The notes below the pieces were generated by a model. The model was not told the origin of the DNA. It worked only from the letters and a program-made list of their open reading frames with translations, and did not search any database. The translations under genes and the position numbers were made by a program. DNA of 64,000 nucleotides from Agrobacterium tumefaciens str. B6 (lineage in GTDB: Bacteria; Pseudomonadota; Alphaproteobacteria; Rhizobiales; Rhizobiaceae): NCBI RefSeq assembly GCF_001541315.1, contig NZ_LMVK01000012.1:62001-126000 (forward strand), given 5' to 3'. This document shows, piece by piece, positions 42,940 through 53,992 of the stretch. Positions within the stretch are counted from its first letter, which is position 1, and each line of letters begins with the position of its first letter.

Positions 42940-43100
42940 TTACCCCCCTCTGCCCTGCCGGGCATCTCCCCCTCAAGGGGGGAGATCGGCGAGCGGTGCT
43001 ACCACCACTTCATTCGCTAACGTTGAGACGGGCGAGACCTCGCCGCATATCGATCTCCCCCCTTGAGGGGGAGATGCCCGGCAGGGCAGAGGGGGGTGAG
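42940..43100. repeat. Family B intergenic palindrome, full copy
   Basis: TTACCCCCCTCTGCCCTGCC...TCCCCCTCAAGGGGGGAGATC at the left and GATCTCCCCCCTTGAGGGGG...GGGCAGAGGGGGGTGAG at the right. It separates lysG from the convergent penicillin-binding protein gene. Confidence 0.88.
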
Positions 43101-43140
43101 CGACACTCTCCGTCAGAAACCTGGCCGGTTGCCCGCAACA

Positions 43141-45333
43141 TCACCGCCGCGCCGCATCCTCCGCGCCGTCACGCAAAGACGCATCCGCCACCTTCTGCGT
43201 CGTCACACTCAAGGCCGAAGCATCCTTCATCTTCTTGGCGATGGAGCGAATGACGCGGGTGGCCTCGGCAGAGAGCGAGCGTGGGCGGGTGAGGGCCGGC
43301 AGGGCCGGGGTGCTGGTGGCTGCGGCTGCCACTTCCGCCGAAGGCTGCGGGCGCGCGCCTGTCGGCAACGGGTTCTGGATGCCGGGGATGGGGCGCAGCT
43401 CCATGCCCTGATGGGCGTAATCCATCAGCCGTTTGAAGGCCATGGCGGGCAGCGCGCCGCCGGTCATGTTGTTCATCGGTGTGAATTCGTCATTCCCGAA
43501 CCAGACGGCGGTCGTATAATTGCCGGTGAAACCCACATACCAGGCGTCGCGGTAAGCCTGCGAGGTGCCGGTCTTGCCGCCGGAGACGATGCCATTGTCA
43601 AGCGCGCCGCGGCGGGCCGTGCCCATGACGGGAATGGTCACCAGCATCTGGTTCATTTTGGAATTGGCGTCTTCGGAGAGCACGCGCTTGGCAGGCGGCT
43701 CGTTGTGGCTGAAATCGTAGAGAACATTGCCCTCGTAATCCAGCACCTGCTCGATGCCATGGCGGCGTGACTGCATGCCATCGGCCGGGAACACGGCATA
43801 GGCGGTGGCCTGGTCGAGAACCGTCACTTCCGAAGTGCCGAGCGGAATGGTTTTGTCGCTGCGAAGCGGTGTTGCGACACCCATGGCCTTGGCCGTGTCG
43901 ACGATGACCTGCGTGCCGAGCACATCCTTGGCGAGCCGGACCGGCACGGTATTATAGGATTTGGCGAGCGCCATCTGCAGCGTCACCTTGCCGGCATAGG
44001 AGCGGCCATAATTCTGCGGCGACCAGCCGCGCCAGGTCACCGGCGCATCGGAAATCAGCGTCTCCGGCTTCATGCCCTTTTCCATGGCGGCCGAGTAGGT
44101 ATAGACCTTGAAGGAGGAGCCGGGCTGGCGCAGCGCCGCCGTGGCGCGGTTGAACTGGCTTTCGCCATAATCACGCCCGCCGACCATGGCGCGCACGCCG
44201 CCACCATTTTCGATCATCACCATCGCGCCCTGCTTGACGCGGTAACCTTCGCCATATTCGCGCAGGCCCATTTCCATCGCCTGTTCGGCCGCCTGCTGCA
44301 GGCCGGTATCGATGGTCGTGCGCACGACCACCGTATGGTCCTTGAATTTACCTTCGGCGGCCAGCCGCTGCACTTCGTCGAAGGCCCAGTCGAGGAAATA
44401 ATCCGGCGCCTTCACATCGGCGCGGTCGATGACGGTGGCCGGATTGCGCCGCGCGCCGATCACCTGGCCCTCGGTCATCAATCCGCTCTGTACGAGGTTG
44501 GAAAGCACGGTGTTGGCGCGGGCACGCGCGGCGGGCAGGTTGACGTGCGGCGCATATTTGGCCGGTGCCTTGAACAGGCCGGCCAGAATGGCGGATTCGG
44601 CCAGTGGCACATCGGTCAGGTTCTTGCCGAAATAAAACTGTGCCGCCGCCGCCGCCCCGAAGGTGCCGCCGCCCATAAAGGCGCGGGCGAGGTAGAGGCT
44701 GAGGATTTCCTTCTTCGACATGTTGGTCTCGAGCCACAGCGCGAGGAAGGCTTCCTTGATCTTGCGCTCCAGCGAGCGTTCATTGGTGAGGAACAGGTTC
44801 TTGGCGAGCTGCTGCGTCAGCGTCGAACCGCCCTGCACCACGCCGCCGGCGCGGGCGTTTTCGCTCATGGCGCGGGCAAGGCCGATGAAGGCGATGCCGA
44901 AATGGTCGAAGAAACGCCGGTCTTCGGTCGCCAGTACCGCCTTGATGAAATGATCAGGCATCTGGTCGATCGGGACGGAATCTTCATGAATGATGCCGCG
45001 ATGGCCGATGGTATTGCCGTAACGATCAAGGAAAGTGACGGCGAAATCGCCGCGGTAACGCCAGCCCTTCTTGGTTTCCGGGAGGGCGGGCGTGGTGAGC
45101 CCCAGAGGCACGACGCACCCCGCCGTTCCGAAGGTCAGCGCGTCGCAGGTGAGGTTGACGAGAAGCTTCTTCCATCCGCGCACATGCAATTTGCGCGAGG
45201 CGATGGTGACGTCTTCCCAGAAATCCACCAGCCTTGCCGCAGCCGTCCACAGGCCGGAGTCGATGAAGCTATCGATCCGGAGCAGGATGTGCCGTTTTTT
45301 ACGGCCGTTCTTATCGTCTTTTTCTTCCTGCAC
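43141..45333 (-). CDS. Class A penicillin-binding protein (bifunctional PBP1-type)
   Basis: A 730-residue murein synthase. A charged cytoplasmic N-terminus and one membrane segment (about 58-80) lead into a GT51 glycosyltransferase domain (ATEDRRFFDHFG, GGSTLTQQLAKN) and a transpeptidase domain with SxxK in QPGSSFKVYTY, SxN in AKSYNTV and KTGT in GGKTGTSQA. The Ala/Thr-rich C-terminal tail of about 70 residues is of unknown use. It builds peptidoglycan in the periplasm. A nearby class D beta-lactamase acts on inhibitors of this target class. Confidence 0.93.
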   Translation of the reverse strand: MQEEKDDKNGRKKRHILLRIDSFIDSGLWTAAARLVDFWEDVTIASRKLHVRGWKKLLVNLTCDALTFGTAGCVVPLGLTTPALPETKKGWRYRGDFAVTFLDRYGNTIGHRGIIHEDSVPIDQMPDHFIKAVLATEDRRFFDHFGIAFIGLARAMSENARAGGVVQGGSTLTQQLAKNLFLTNERSLERKIKEAFLALWLETNMSKKEILSLYLARAFMGGGTFGAAAAAQFYFGKNLTDVPLAESAILAGLFKAPAKYAPHVNLPAARARANTVLSNLVQSGLMTEGQVIGARRNPATVIDRADVKAPDYFLDWAFDEVQRLAAEGKFKDHTVVVRTTIDTGLQQAAEQAMEMGLREYGEGYRVKQGAMVMIENGGGVRAMVGGRDYGESQFNRATAALRQPGSSFKVYTYSAAMEKGMKPETLISDAPVTWRGWSPQNYGRSYAGKVTLQMALAKSYNTVPVRLAKDVLGTQVIVDTAKAMGVATPLRSDKTIPLGTSEVTVLDQATAYAVFPADGMQSRRHGIEQVLDYEGNVLYDFSHNEPPAKRVLSEDANSKMNQMLVTIPVMGTARRGALDNGIVSGGKTGTSQAYRDAWYVGFTGNYTTAVWFGNDEFTPMNNMTGGALPAMAFKRLMDYAHQGMELRPIPGIQNPLPTGARPQPSAEVAAAATSTPALPALTRPRSLSAEATRVIRSIAKKMKDASALSVTTQKVADASLRDGAEDAARR

Positions 45334-45489
45334 GTGCCGATGTGTTCCTGTTCAACGCAACGCGATCGTCGATATTCTGCGCTTCAACCCATTCCCGACG
45401 CAAAACCGTGGCATGGTTATGTCGGAATTGCTTGACGTGGCGGCAGTTCGCGGGCCAATGACCCCTCTGCCGCCTGCCAATATGCTAAA

Positions 45490-45523
45490 ATATCGTACAA
45501 ACCAGCCCTTGGCGATACGATAT
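45490..45523. promoter_or_regulatory. Inverted repeat upstream of ycgN-type gene
   Basis: ATATCGTA (45490-45497) and TACGATAT (45516-45523) in the divergent region between the PBP gene and the YcgN-type gene. A possible operator; no regulator suggested. Confidence 0.3.
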
Positions 45524-45587
45524 AAAGGATTAGGGACCGGTTAAACACTCCTGTCCAAGTGATCAAAATGAAACGGAAATGTTAACG

Positions 45588-46067
45588 ATGAATGACGCGC
45601 CGTTCTGGAAAACCAAATCGCTGACCGAGATGACCGGTGAGGAATGGGAAAGCCTGTGCGACGGCTGTGGCCTCTGCTGTCTCAACAAGCTGGAGGACTG
45701 GGACACCGGCGAAGTGGCGTTCACCTCGGTCCGCTGTATGCTGCTCGATGGCGAGAGCTGTCGATGCTCCGACTACGAAAACCGCCGCGCCACCGTGCCG
45801 GATTGTATCCAGCTGGACCTCAAGAAGGTCCATGAGATCGGCTGGCTGCCGCCCACCTGCGCCTATGCGCTGGTGCGTGATGGCAAGGATCTCTACTGGT
45901 GGCACTATCTTGTTTCCGGCGATACGGAAACGGTGCATGAGGCGGGCATTTCCGCACGCGGCCGCACCGTCAGCGAAGCCGATGTGGATGTTGACGACTT
46001 CGAGGATTATGTGGTCGACTGGCCGCTGACGGTCGGCGAGAGGGCGGGCGAAAAGGAGCGGATGTGA
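45588..46067 (+). CDS. YcgN-family (UPF0260) cysteine-cluster protein
   Basis: A 159-residue protein with several conserved cysteines, [14 protein letters not shown] near residue 24, [15 protein letters not shown] near 50, and VPDC; this is the YcgN/UPF0260 pattern, thought to bind metal or an Fe-S-like centre. Function unknown. ATG 45588 has ACGGA ten bases upstream; an ATG nine bases earlier abuts the ribosome site. Divergent from the PBP gene. Confidence 0.88.
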   Translation: MNDAPFWKTKSLTEMTGEEWESLCDGCGLCCLNKLEDWDTGEVAFTSVRCMLLDGESCRCSDYENRRATVPDCIQLDLKKVHEIGWLPPTCAYALVRDGKDLYWWHYLVSGDTETVHEAGISARGRTVSEADVDVDDFEDYVVDWPLTVGERAGEKERM

Positions 46068-46169
46068 CGGAAAACGTCGATTTTCGTTTTGGTCCTATTC
46101 CTGCCCCATCATTCTCCTAAAGGCATGTCGTCCGAAAGCGTGTCACGGTTTCGGGATCGACTTGTCTGA

Positions 46170-47060
<891 letters not shown>

Positions 47061-47087
47061 CGAGATCGTATCTTTCAGATCGCGTCT

Positions 47088-47423
47088 CTACCTGAAAAGC
47101 TCGGCGTGCGTTCCTGCGCGGGTGAAGATGAGAAGGTTCTGCTTCTCATCAAGTTTGTAGATCAACAGAAAGTCCCCGCCGACATGGCATTCGCGATGAT
47201 CGTGCCATTCTCCGGTCAATTCATGGTCACGAAACTGCGCCGGTAATGGCGCTTCGTTGGCAATGTGAAGGAGCATGATCTCCTTCAGTTTCACCATGTC
47301 ATAACGCCCGGAATTGTTCAGCCGTTGCCAGTCCTTGATAAATTGCCTGGTGAAATCCGAACTGCGCGGCAGCACCGTTCGCTTCGATGCCGCCTCTTTT
47401 CCGTGACCTTTCTTATCCGTCAC
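47088..47423 (-). CDS. YafQ-type RelE-superfamily toxin
   Basis: A 111-residue RelE/ParE-fold toxin of the YafQ branch: KDWQRLNNSG, the ELTGEWHDHRECHVGGDFLLIYKLD core with catalytic His residues and GTHAELF at the end. YafQ cuts mRNA on the ribosome. About 17 residues of charged N-terminal extension precede the core. GTG 47423 overlaps the antitoxin stop by four bases (GTGA), the usual coupling in such modules. Confidence 0.88.
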   Translation of the reverse strand: MTDKKGHGKEAASKRTVLPRSSDFTRQFIKDWQRLNNSGRYDMVKLKEIMLLHIANEAPLPAQFRDHELTGEWHDHRECHVGGDFLLIYKLDEKQNLLIFTRAGTHAELFR

Positions 47424-47695
47424 CGCTTGTTACCATCAAGGGCGTCAAACAAGGCTTGCGCCGTGCCGAAACGATTGCGCCTGGCAGCCGCGATGGCGCG
47501 CGCTTCTTCAATCGCGGCGAGCGTTTCAGCGTTCGGTTGCGTCAGTTCTATCGGCAGTGCTTTTTCTCGGGCAATGCGCGTCAGCATCATTCGCATGACG
47601 TCGGAAACAGTCAGTCCCAGACTGTCGAGCACGGCAGTCGCGTCGTCCTTGAGTGCCTGATCGATGCGCGCTCTCACATAAGCATTTGCGGTCAT
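47420..47695 (-). CDS. DinJ/RelB-type antitoxin
   Basis: A 91-residue antitoxin. The N-terminal ribbon-helix-helix (YVRARIDQALKDDATAVLDS, SVSDVMRMML-like: TVSDVMRMMLTRI) binds operator DNA; the C-terminus wraps the toxin. AAGGAG lies 7 bases before ATG 47695. The pair is expected to autorepress. Confidence 0.88.
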   Translation of the reverse strand: MTANAYVRARIDQALKDDATAVLDSLGLTVSDVMRMMLTRIAREKALPIELTQPNAETLAAIEEARAIAAARRNRFGTAQALFDALDGNKR

Positions 47696-47854
47696 GATCA
47701 ATCTCCTTTTTAGAGATTTGTTTGTAGCTCAAATGAGCATCAAATTCAACGCGTGTATTGCCGCCCCCTCCATACTCTTTCTTGCCGAGCGGGCGGCGGC
47801 GATAAGCGTGGCTGCGCTCACGATTGTGTGTTCAACAAAAACCTTTCCCTTCCC

Positions 47855-47885
47855 TTGACCTTCCCATCATGGGAATCTCTACATA
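47855..47885 (+). promoter_or_regulatory. CueR/HmrR-type promoter of the copper operon
   Basis: TTGACC, then a 19-base spacer containing the dyad TTCCC-atcat-GGGAA, then TACATA. The over-long 19-bp spacer is the hallmark of MerR-family activated promoters and the sequence matches CueR/HmrR sites. Transcription would start some 15 bases before the actP start. Confidence 0.85.
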
Positions 47886-47907
47886 GGGTCTCGAAAGGGG
47901 ATTTCCC

Positions 47908-50483
<2,576 letters not shown>

Positions 50484-50487
<4 letters not shown>

Positions 50488-50906
50488 ATATCGGCCAGGC
50501 ATCGGAAGCATCGGGCGTTTCCGCCAAGATGATCCGTTATTACGAGCAGATTGGCCTCATCACCCCCGCCGCCCGCACCGGCAATAATTACCGGGTCTAT
50601 GGCGAGCAGGACGTGCACAATCTGCGCTTCATCAAGCGGGCGCGCACGCTCGGTTTCTCGCTGGAGGAGACCGAGACGCTGCTGAAACTCTGGCAGGACA
50701 AAAGCCGTGAGAGTTCGGCGGTGAAGGAAATTGCGCTCGTCCACATCGCTGATCTCGAACAGAAGATCGCCGAGATGAAGAGCATGGTGAAGACGCTGTC
50801 CCATCTCGCCCATTGCTGCGGCGGCGACCACCGGCCCGACTGCCCCATCCTCGATGATCTCGCCGGCGCTGAGAAGAACGACGCCAGGCCTGTGCGAACC
50901 CACTGA
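50484..50906 (+). CDS. hmrR: HmrR/CueR copper-responsive MerR-family activator
   Basis: A 140-residue MerR-type regulator with the HTH at the N-terminus ([21 protein letters not shown]), a dimer helix with Ser in the position where divalent-metal sensors have Cys, and the Cu-loop [13 protein letters not shown] near residue 112. This matches rhizobial HmrR, which activates actP on Cu(I) binding. It starts with GTG overlapping the actP stop by four bases, so the regulator is produced with the pump. Confidence 0.93.
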
Positions 50907-50958
50907 ACTTTATGACAACCGGCGCGAAAATATCGCTACCGGCCAGAAGGAGAAAACC

Positions 50959-51159
50959 ATGGGTGCAACCACCTTCCTCATTCCAGACATGACCTGCGGC
51001 CATTGCGAAAAGACGCTGCGCGGCGCTCTCACTGAGGTGCTTCCCGATGCCGCCGTCAGCATTGATCTTTCCGCCCACCGGCTCACGGTAACGGGCGACG
51101 CCGCAACTGCGGAAGCGGCGATCCGCGAAGCCGGTTATTCGCCGGAAAGGGCGGGTTGA
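50959..51159 (+). CDS. copZ: CopZ-like copper chaperone (HMA domain)
   Basis: A 66-residue single HMA-domain protein with the metal site MTCGHC near residues 11-16 and the babbab ferredoxin-like fold pattern (SIDLSAHRLTV, IREAGYSPE). It would hand Cu(I) to ActP. ATG 50959 has AAGGAG at 6 bases; earlier in-frame starts have none. Third gene of the copper operon, 52 bases after hmrR. Confidence 0.92.
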   Translation: MGATTFLIPDMTCGHCEKTLRGALTEVLPDAAVSIDLSAHRLTVTGDAATAEAAIREAGYSPERAG

Positions 51160-51192
51160 AGCATCTCGTTGCTGGAATGAACAGGAAAGATG

Positions 51193-51207
51193 TGCTACTG
51201 AGTAGCA
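51193..51207. promoter_or_regulatory. Dyad in the parDE promoter
   Basis: TGCTAC-tga-GTAGCA, 6-bp arms, 29 bases upstream of the antitoxin start. Probable operator for the ribbon-helix-helix antitoxin. Confidence 0.5.
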
Positions 51208-51235
51208 TGATCTGTCCTGTCGAGGGAGTGCCACA

Positions 51236-51505
51236 ATGTCCGTTAAGGCGTCAGTTTCCATCTCCGATCAACAGGACAGCTTCGCGCGCAGGCTGGTGGA
51301 GGAAGGGCGTTACGCCAGCCTCAGTGCCGTCGTCCAGCGTGGGCTGGAACTGCTTCGGCAGGAGACCGAGTTGAGGGACGCCGAGCTTGCTGCGCTTCGC
51401 GACCTGCTGGCAGATCGTAAGCAGGACGACTTCGTCTCCGTTGAGGAAGGTAAACAAAGAACAGCAGCCATGATAGCGGCCAGAAAGGCCGGCTATGGCC
51501 TATAA
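51236..51505 (+). CDS. parD: ParD-family antitoxin
   Basis: An 89-residue ribbon-helix-helix protein: KASVSISDQQDSFARRLVEE, YASLSAVVQRGLELLRQE, as in the ParD/CC2985 type. The C-terminal half is the expected toxin-binding helix. It overlaps the toxin gene by 11 bases. Autorepression through the nearby dyad is likely. Confidence 0.88.
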   Translation: MSVKASVSISDQQDSFARRLVEEGRYASLSAVVQRGLELLRQETELRDAELAALRDLLADRKQDDFVSVEEGKQRTAAMIAARKAGYGL

Positions 51506-51860
51506 GGTCCTGCGTTCAACACAGACAGATCAAGACCTCGGCCTCATTCTCGACCATCTCATCCAGTCCTATCTCGACCTCGGCGACGCCTTGCCAGCAG
51601 CTTTCACGCGCGCTGTACGACGCGTGGGGTCGATTGAAGCGGATATGGAAGCGCTTCACAAAGCGCCCTTCGAGGGAACATTGTTGCCCGAAATATTACC
51701 CGGCCTACGCCGGGTAACGAAAAATCAGGCTGTCTTTTATTTCGATATCGATGAGGGTGAAAAGACCGTGCGTATTCTCGCGGTCTTTTCCGGCGGGCAG
51801 GATCATCTACGCTATATGCTCACGCGCCTCGTGTCCGGTCGCACCGTCAGTCTTCCCTAA
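51495..51860 (+). CDS. parE: ParE-family toxin
   Basis: A 121-residue RelE/ParE-superfamily protein (STQTDQDLGLILDHLIQSY, LLPEILPGLRRVTKNQAVFYFDID, VRILAVFSGGQDHLRYM). ParE members poison gyrase; others are ribonucleases, and the sequence does not settle which. It ends by overlapping the last 4 bases of a convergent gene. Confidence 0.85.
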   Translation: MAYKVLRSTQTDQDLGLILDHLIQSYLDLGDALPAAFTRAVRRVGSIEADMEALHKAPFEGTLLPEILPGLRRVTKNQAVFYFDIDEGEKTVRILAVFSGGQDHLRYMLTRLVSGRTVSLP

Positions 51861-52105
51861 ACCTCGTCGAAAGCCCCGCCTTCCCGTGAGGGATTGCGGT
51901 TGATCACCCGTTCCTCGGCATCGTTGGGCAGGGCCTCGTCACTTTCCTGATAGGGGTCGTCCTCGGTCTCGGCCTCTTCTTCCTCGATTTCCTGTTCGAT
52001 GGATTGCGGAATCTCTCCCTTGGCGGGAAGGGCGTCGATGTCGAGATCGAGCAGATCCTCGTCCATGGCGTCTTCGTTAAGGGGCAGGATTTTCTTGCGG
52101 TCCAT
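51857..52105 (-). CDS. Small acidic protein, 82 residues
   Basis: A highly acidic protein (MDRKKILPLNEDAMDEDLLDLD, then a run EQEIEEEEAETEDD) with few hydrophobic residues, probably disordered. I know no function; similar small acidic proteins occur in Rhizobiaceae. AAAGGA lies 7 bases before ATG 52105, which fixes the start; the much longer open frame upstream is antisense to the MFS gene and is not coding. Confidence 0.72.
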   Translation of the reverse strand: MDRKKILPLNEDAMDEDLLDLDIDALPAKGEIPQSIEQEIEEEEAETEDDPYQESDEALPNDAEERVINRNPSREGGAFDEV

Positions 52106-52206
52106 GACGGTATCCTTTCTGTCGGTTCTTCGGCAAACGAGCGGGCGCGCGGAGGGTTCCTGCCGCGCGAGAATTCCTTCAGAACAAATGACCTGAAAAA
52201 GCCGTC

Positions 52207-52237
52207 TTGACCTCAATGGCGCTTGAGGTTCTAGTTT
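52207..52237 (+). promoter_or_regulatory. SoxR-type promoter of the MFS transporter gene
   Basis: TTGACC (-35), a 19-base spacer TCAATGGCGCTTGAGGTTC, then TAGTTT (-10). Across it lies CCTCAA-tggcgc-TTGAGG (52211-52228), which matches the SoxR box CCTCAA-N6-TTGAGG. The 19-bp spacer is typical of MerR-family activation. No soxR gene is in this window. Confidence 0.8.
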
Positions 52238-52273
52238 GCCGGCCGTACCCGAAAAAATGGAAAGGATACGGCT

Positions 52274-53671
52274 TTGTCGAGTATCGAAATGGCGGAGAAA
52301 AACGGCTGGAGCGAATTGCTGAGCGGGGCGAATCTCTCGCTTCTGACCGTCATCTCCTTCGGTATCGGCCTGCACGCTTTTAATCAGGTCGCTGTCGTGA
52401 CGGCCTTGCCCGTGGCCGTGAACGAAATCGGCGGCGCGGGTTTTGACAGCTGGGCCTATAGTCTTTATTTCGTCGGTTCCGTGGCGGGCGGTGTCACCGC
52501 CGTGCTGTTTCGCGAACGTTTTGGCGCGCGCACCGTCCTGCTTCTGTGCTGCCTGATCTTTTCCTTCGGTTCGGTTCTCTCGGCAATCGCCGGCGACTTC
52601 TTGTGGGTCGTCGTTGGCCGGGCCTTGCAGGGACTGGCGGACGGGCTGATCGTCGCCGTGTGCTACAGTCTCATTCCCGCCGGTTTCCGCTCCGGCCTGT
52701 TGCCGAAGGTCTTCGCCATCGAGGCGGCGATCTGGGCGGTCGCCTCCTTCATCGGCCCGCTGACCGGCGGTTTTGCCACCGAACACATCTCCTGGCGCGC
52801 CACCTTCCTGTTGTCGGCGCCGCTGATCCTGCTGCTTCTGGCCTATACCACCATTGCCGTCTCCGCCGAGCGGCCGGTGGCGGCGACGCGCAAACCGCTG
52901 GTGCCGCTGGTTTTCTGCCTTGTCGGCGCATTGGCCTTTTCCGCTCCTTCCGCCTTCGAGGATGCGAGCCTGCGGGCGATTTCCCTGCTGGCGGGGGCGG
53001 TGCTGTTGTGGGCGTCGCTGCGGGCTGGCCCACGGCCTTCCGTCGGATTGTTCCCGAAGAATTCCTTCCGGCTGAAGACGGTGCTCGGCAGCGGTTTCTG
53101 GGTGCTGTTCCTGATGTCCTATGCCCATGCGCTGGGCAGCGTCTATCTCGCTTATGTCGCTATCAATCTCTGGCAGCATGAGCCCACCTTTGCCGGTTTC
53201 ATCGTGGTGACGATGCCGCTTGCCTGGAGCTTCGTGGCAATGCTGATCGGCAGCCTGCGCTCTAGCCGCCTGCGGGAACTGTGCCTGCATTACGGTCCCT
53301 ACCAGATGGTGCCGGGCTGCGCCCTGCTGGGGCTGGGGCTGGCGACCGGCAACTGGGGAGAAATGCTGCTCGGGCAAATCCTGATCGGATCGGCCTTCGG
53401 CATGTCCTGGGCCGGCATCAGCCAGGCGGCAATGGAAGCAGCGCCGGAAGAGGAACGCAAGATGACGGGTGCGCTTTTGCCGACGGTCGCGACGCTCGGC
53501 TCTGCGGCCGGTGCTGGCGCAAGCGGCACTGTCGCCGCCGCCAGCGATCTCGTGGCGCAGATCGAGCGTGCGGATGTGACGATGCCGATGGTTTATCTTT
53601 ATGGGCTGGGTGTGGTCGTATCGCTGCTGGCGATCATGACCGCCAGCGGGTTGCGGGGTGAAAGGCGCTAG
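52274..53671 (+). CDS. MFS transporter (drug/redox compound efflux candidate)
   Basis: A 465-residue major-facilitator protein with 12-14 helices. The helix 2-3 loop reads VLFRERFGARTVL, fitting the GxxxDRxGRR-type motif A in weakened form, and the fourth helix region has GRALQGLADGLIVAVCYSL. It begins with TTG 52274, 7 bases after AAAGGA; ATG 52289 is the alternative. The SoxR box in its promoter points to induction by redox-cycling compounds and so to a role in their export; substrate unproven. Confidence 0.87.
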   Translation: MSSIEMAEKNGWSELLSGANLSLLTVISFGIGLHAFNQVAVVTALPVAVNEIGGAGFDSWAYSLYFVGSVAGGVTAVLFRERFGARTVLLLCCLIFSFGSVLSAIAGDFLWVVVGRALQGLADGLIVAVCYSLIPAGFRSGLLPKVFAIEAAIWAVASFIGPLTGGFATEHISWRATFLLSAPLILLLLAYTTIAVSAERPVAATRKPLVPLVFCLVGALAFSAPSAFEDASLRAISLLAGAVLLWASLRAGPRPSVGLFPKNSFRLKTVLGSGFWVLFLMSYAHALGSVYLAYVAINLWQHEPTFAGFIVVTMPLAWSFVAMLIGSLRSSRLRELCLHYGPYQMVPGCALLGLGLATGNWGEMLLGQILIGSAFGMSWAGISQAAMEAAPEEERKMTGALLPTVATLGSAAGAGASGTVAAASDLVAQIERADVTMPMVYLYGLGVVVSLLAIMTASGLRGERR

Positions 53672-53672
53672 A

Positions 53673-53716
53673 GCATTTCCAAAAAAAGTGGAACCGGGTT
53701 TTCCGTCCGGAAATGC
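53673..53716. repeat. Short palindrome GCATTTCC...GGAAATGC
   Basis: GCATTTCC (53673-53680) and GGAAATGC (53709-53716) enclose AAAAAAAGTGGAACCGGGTTTTCCGTCC. A form widely seen between rhizobial genes; it starts one base after the MFS stop. Confidence 0.6.
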
Positions 53717-53751
53717 GACCCAACAAAGTGAAAGGCCCTTCGCGGCCTTGA

Positions 53752-53925
53752 TCAGGACTGGGTGGCGGCGATGGTGATCGCCGCCAGATAAACGACGAAG
53801 GACATAATGGCGATTGCGCCGATAATGATGATGATGCCCTTGCCGGCGCGTTTCTTCTCTGCCTTGTTTTCATTGGCTTCGGTTGGAAACAGGATCGGAT
53901 CGCTGGTGTCGCGGATTTTGGTCAT
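53752..53925 (-). CDS. Small single-span membrane protein, 57 residues
   Basis: A short gene with a charged N-terminus (MTKIRDTSDPILFPTEANEN, then KAEKKRAGKG) and one transmembrane segment (IIIIIGAIAIMSFVVYLAAI), ending ATQS. AAGGAG stands 7 bases before ATG 53925, strong support for translation. No family recognised. It follows the GH32 gene on the same strand beyond a hairpin. Confidence 0.7.
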   Translation of the reverse strand: MTKIRDTSDPILFPTEANENKAEKKRAGKGIIIIIGAIAIMSFVVYLAAITIAATQS

Positions 53926-53942
53926 GCCGTTTCTCCTTTCGG

Positions 53943-53980
53943 CGGATTGGGCGGTTTCGGTCTATCAACCGCCCAATCCG
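53943..53980. terminator. Hairpin between GH32 gene and small membrane gene
   Basis: CGGATTGGGCGGTT-tcggtctatc-AACCGCCCAATCCG, perfect 14-bp arms, beginning 12 bases past the GH32 stop and ending close to the next gene's ribosome site. No U tract in the gene direction. Confidence 0.6.
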
Positions 53981-53992
53981 TCAAAAGGTTCC

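Noticed and set aside
51857..53377. A 506-codon minus-strand open frame
   Set aside because: Only its last 82 codons (from ATG 52105 with a good ribosome site) are taken as a gene; the rest is antisense to the MFS transporter and has shadow-like composition rich in Arg, Gln and His.
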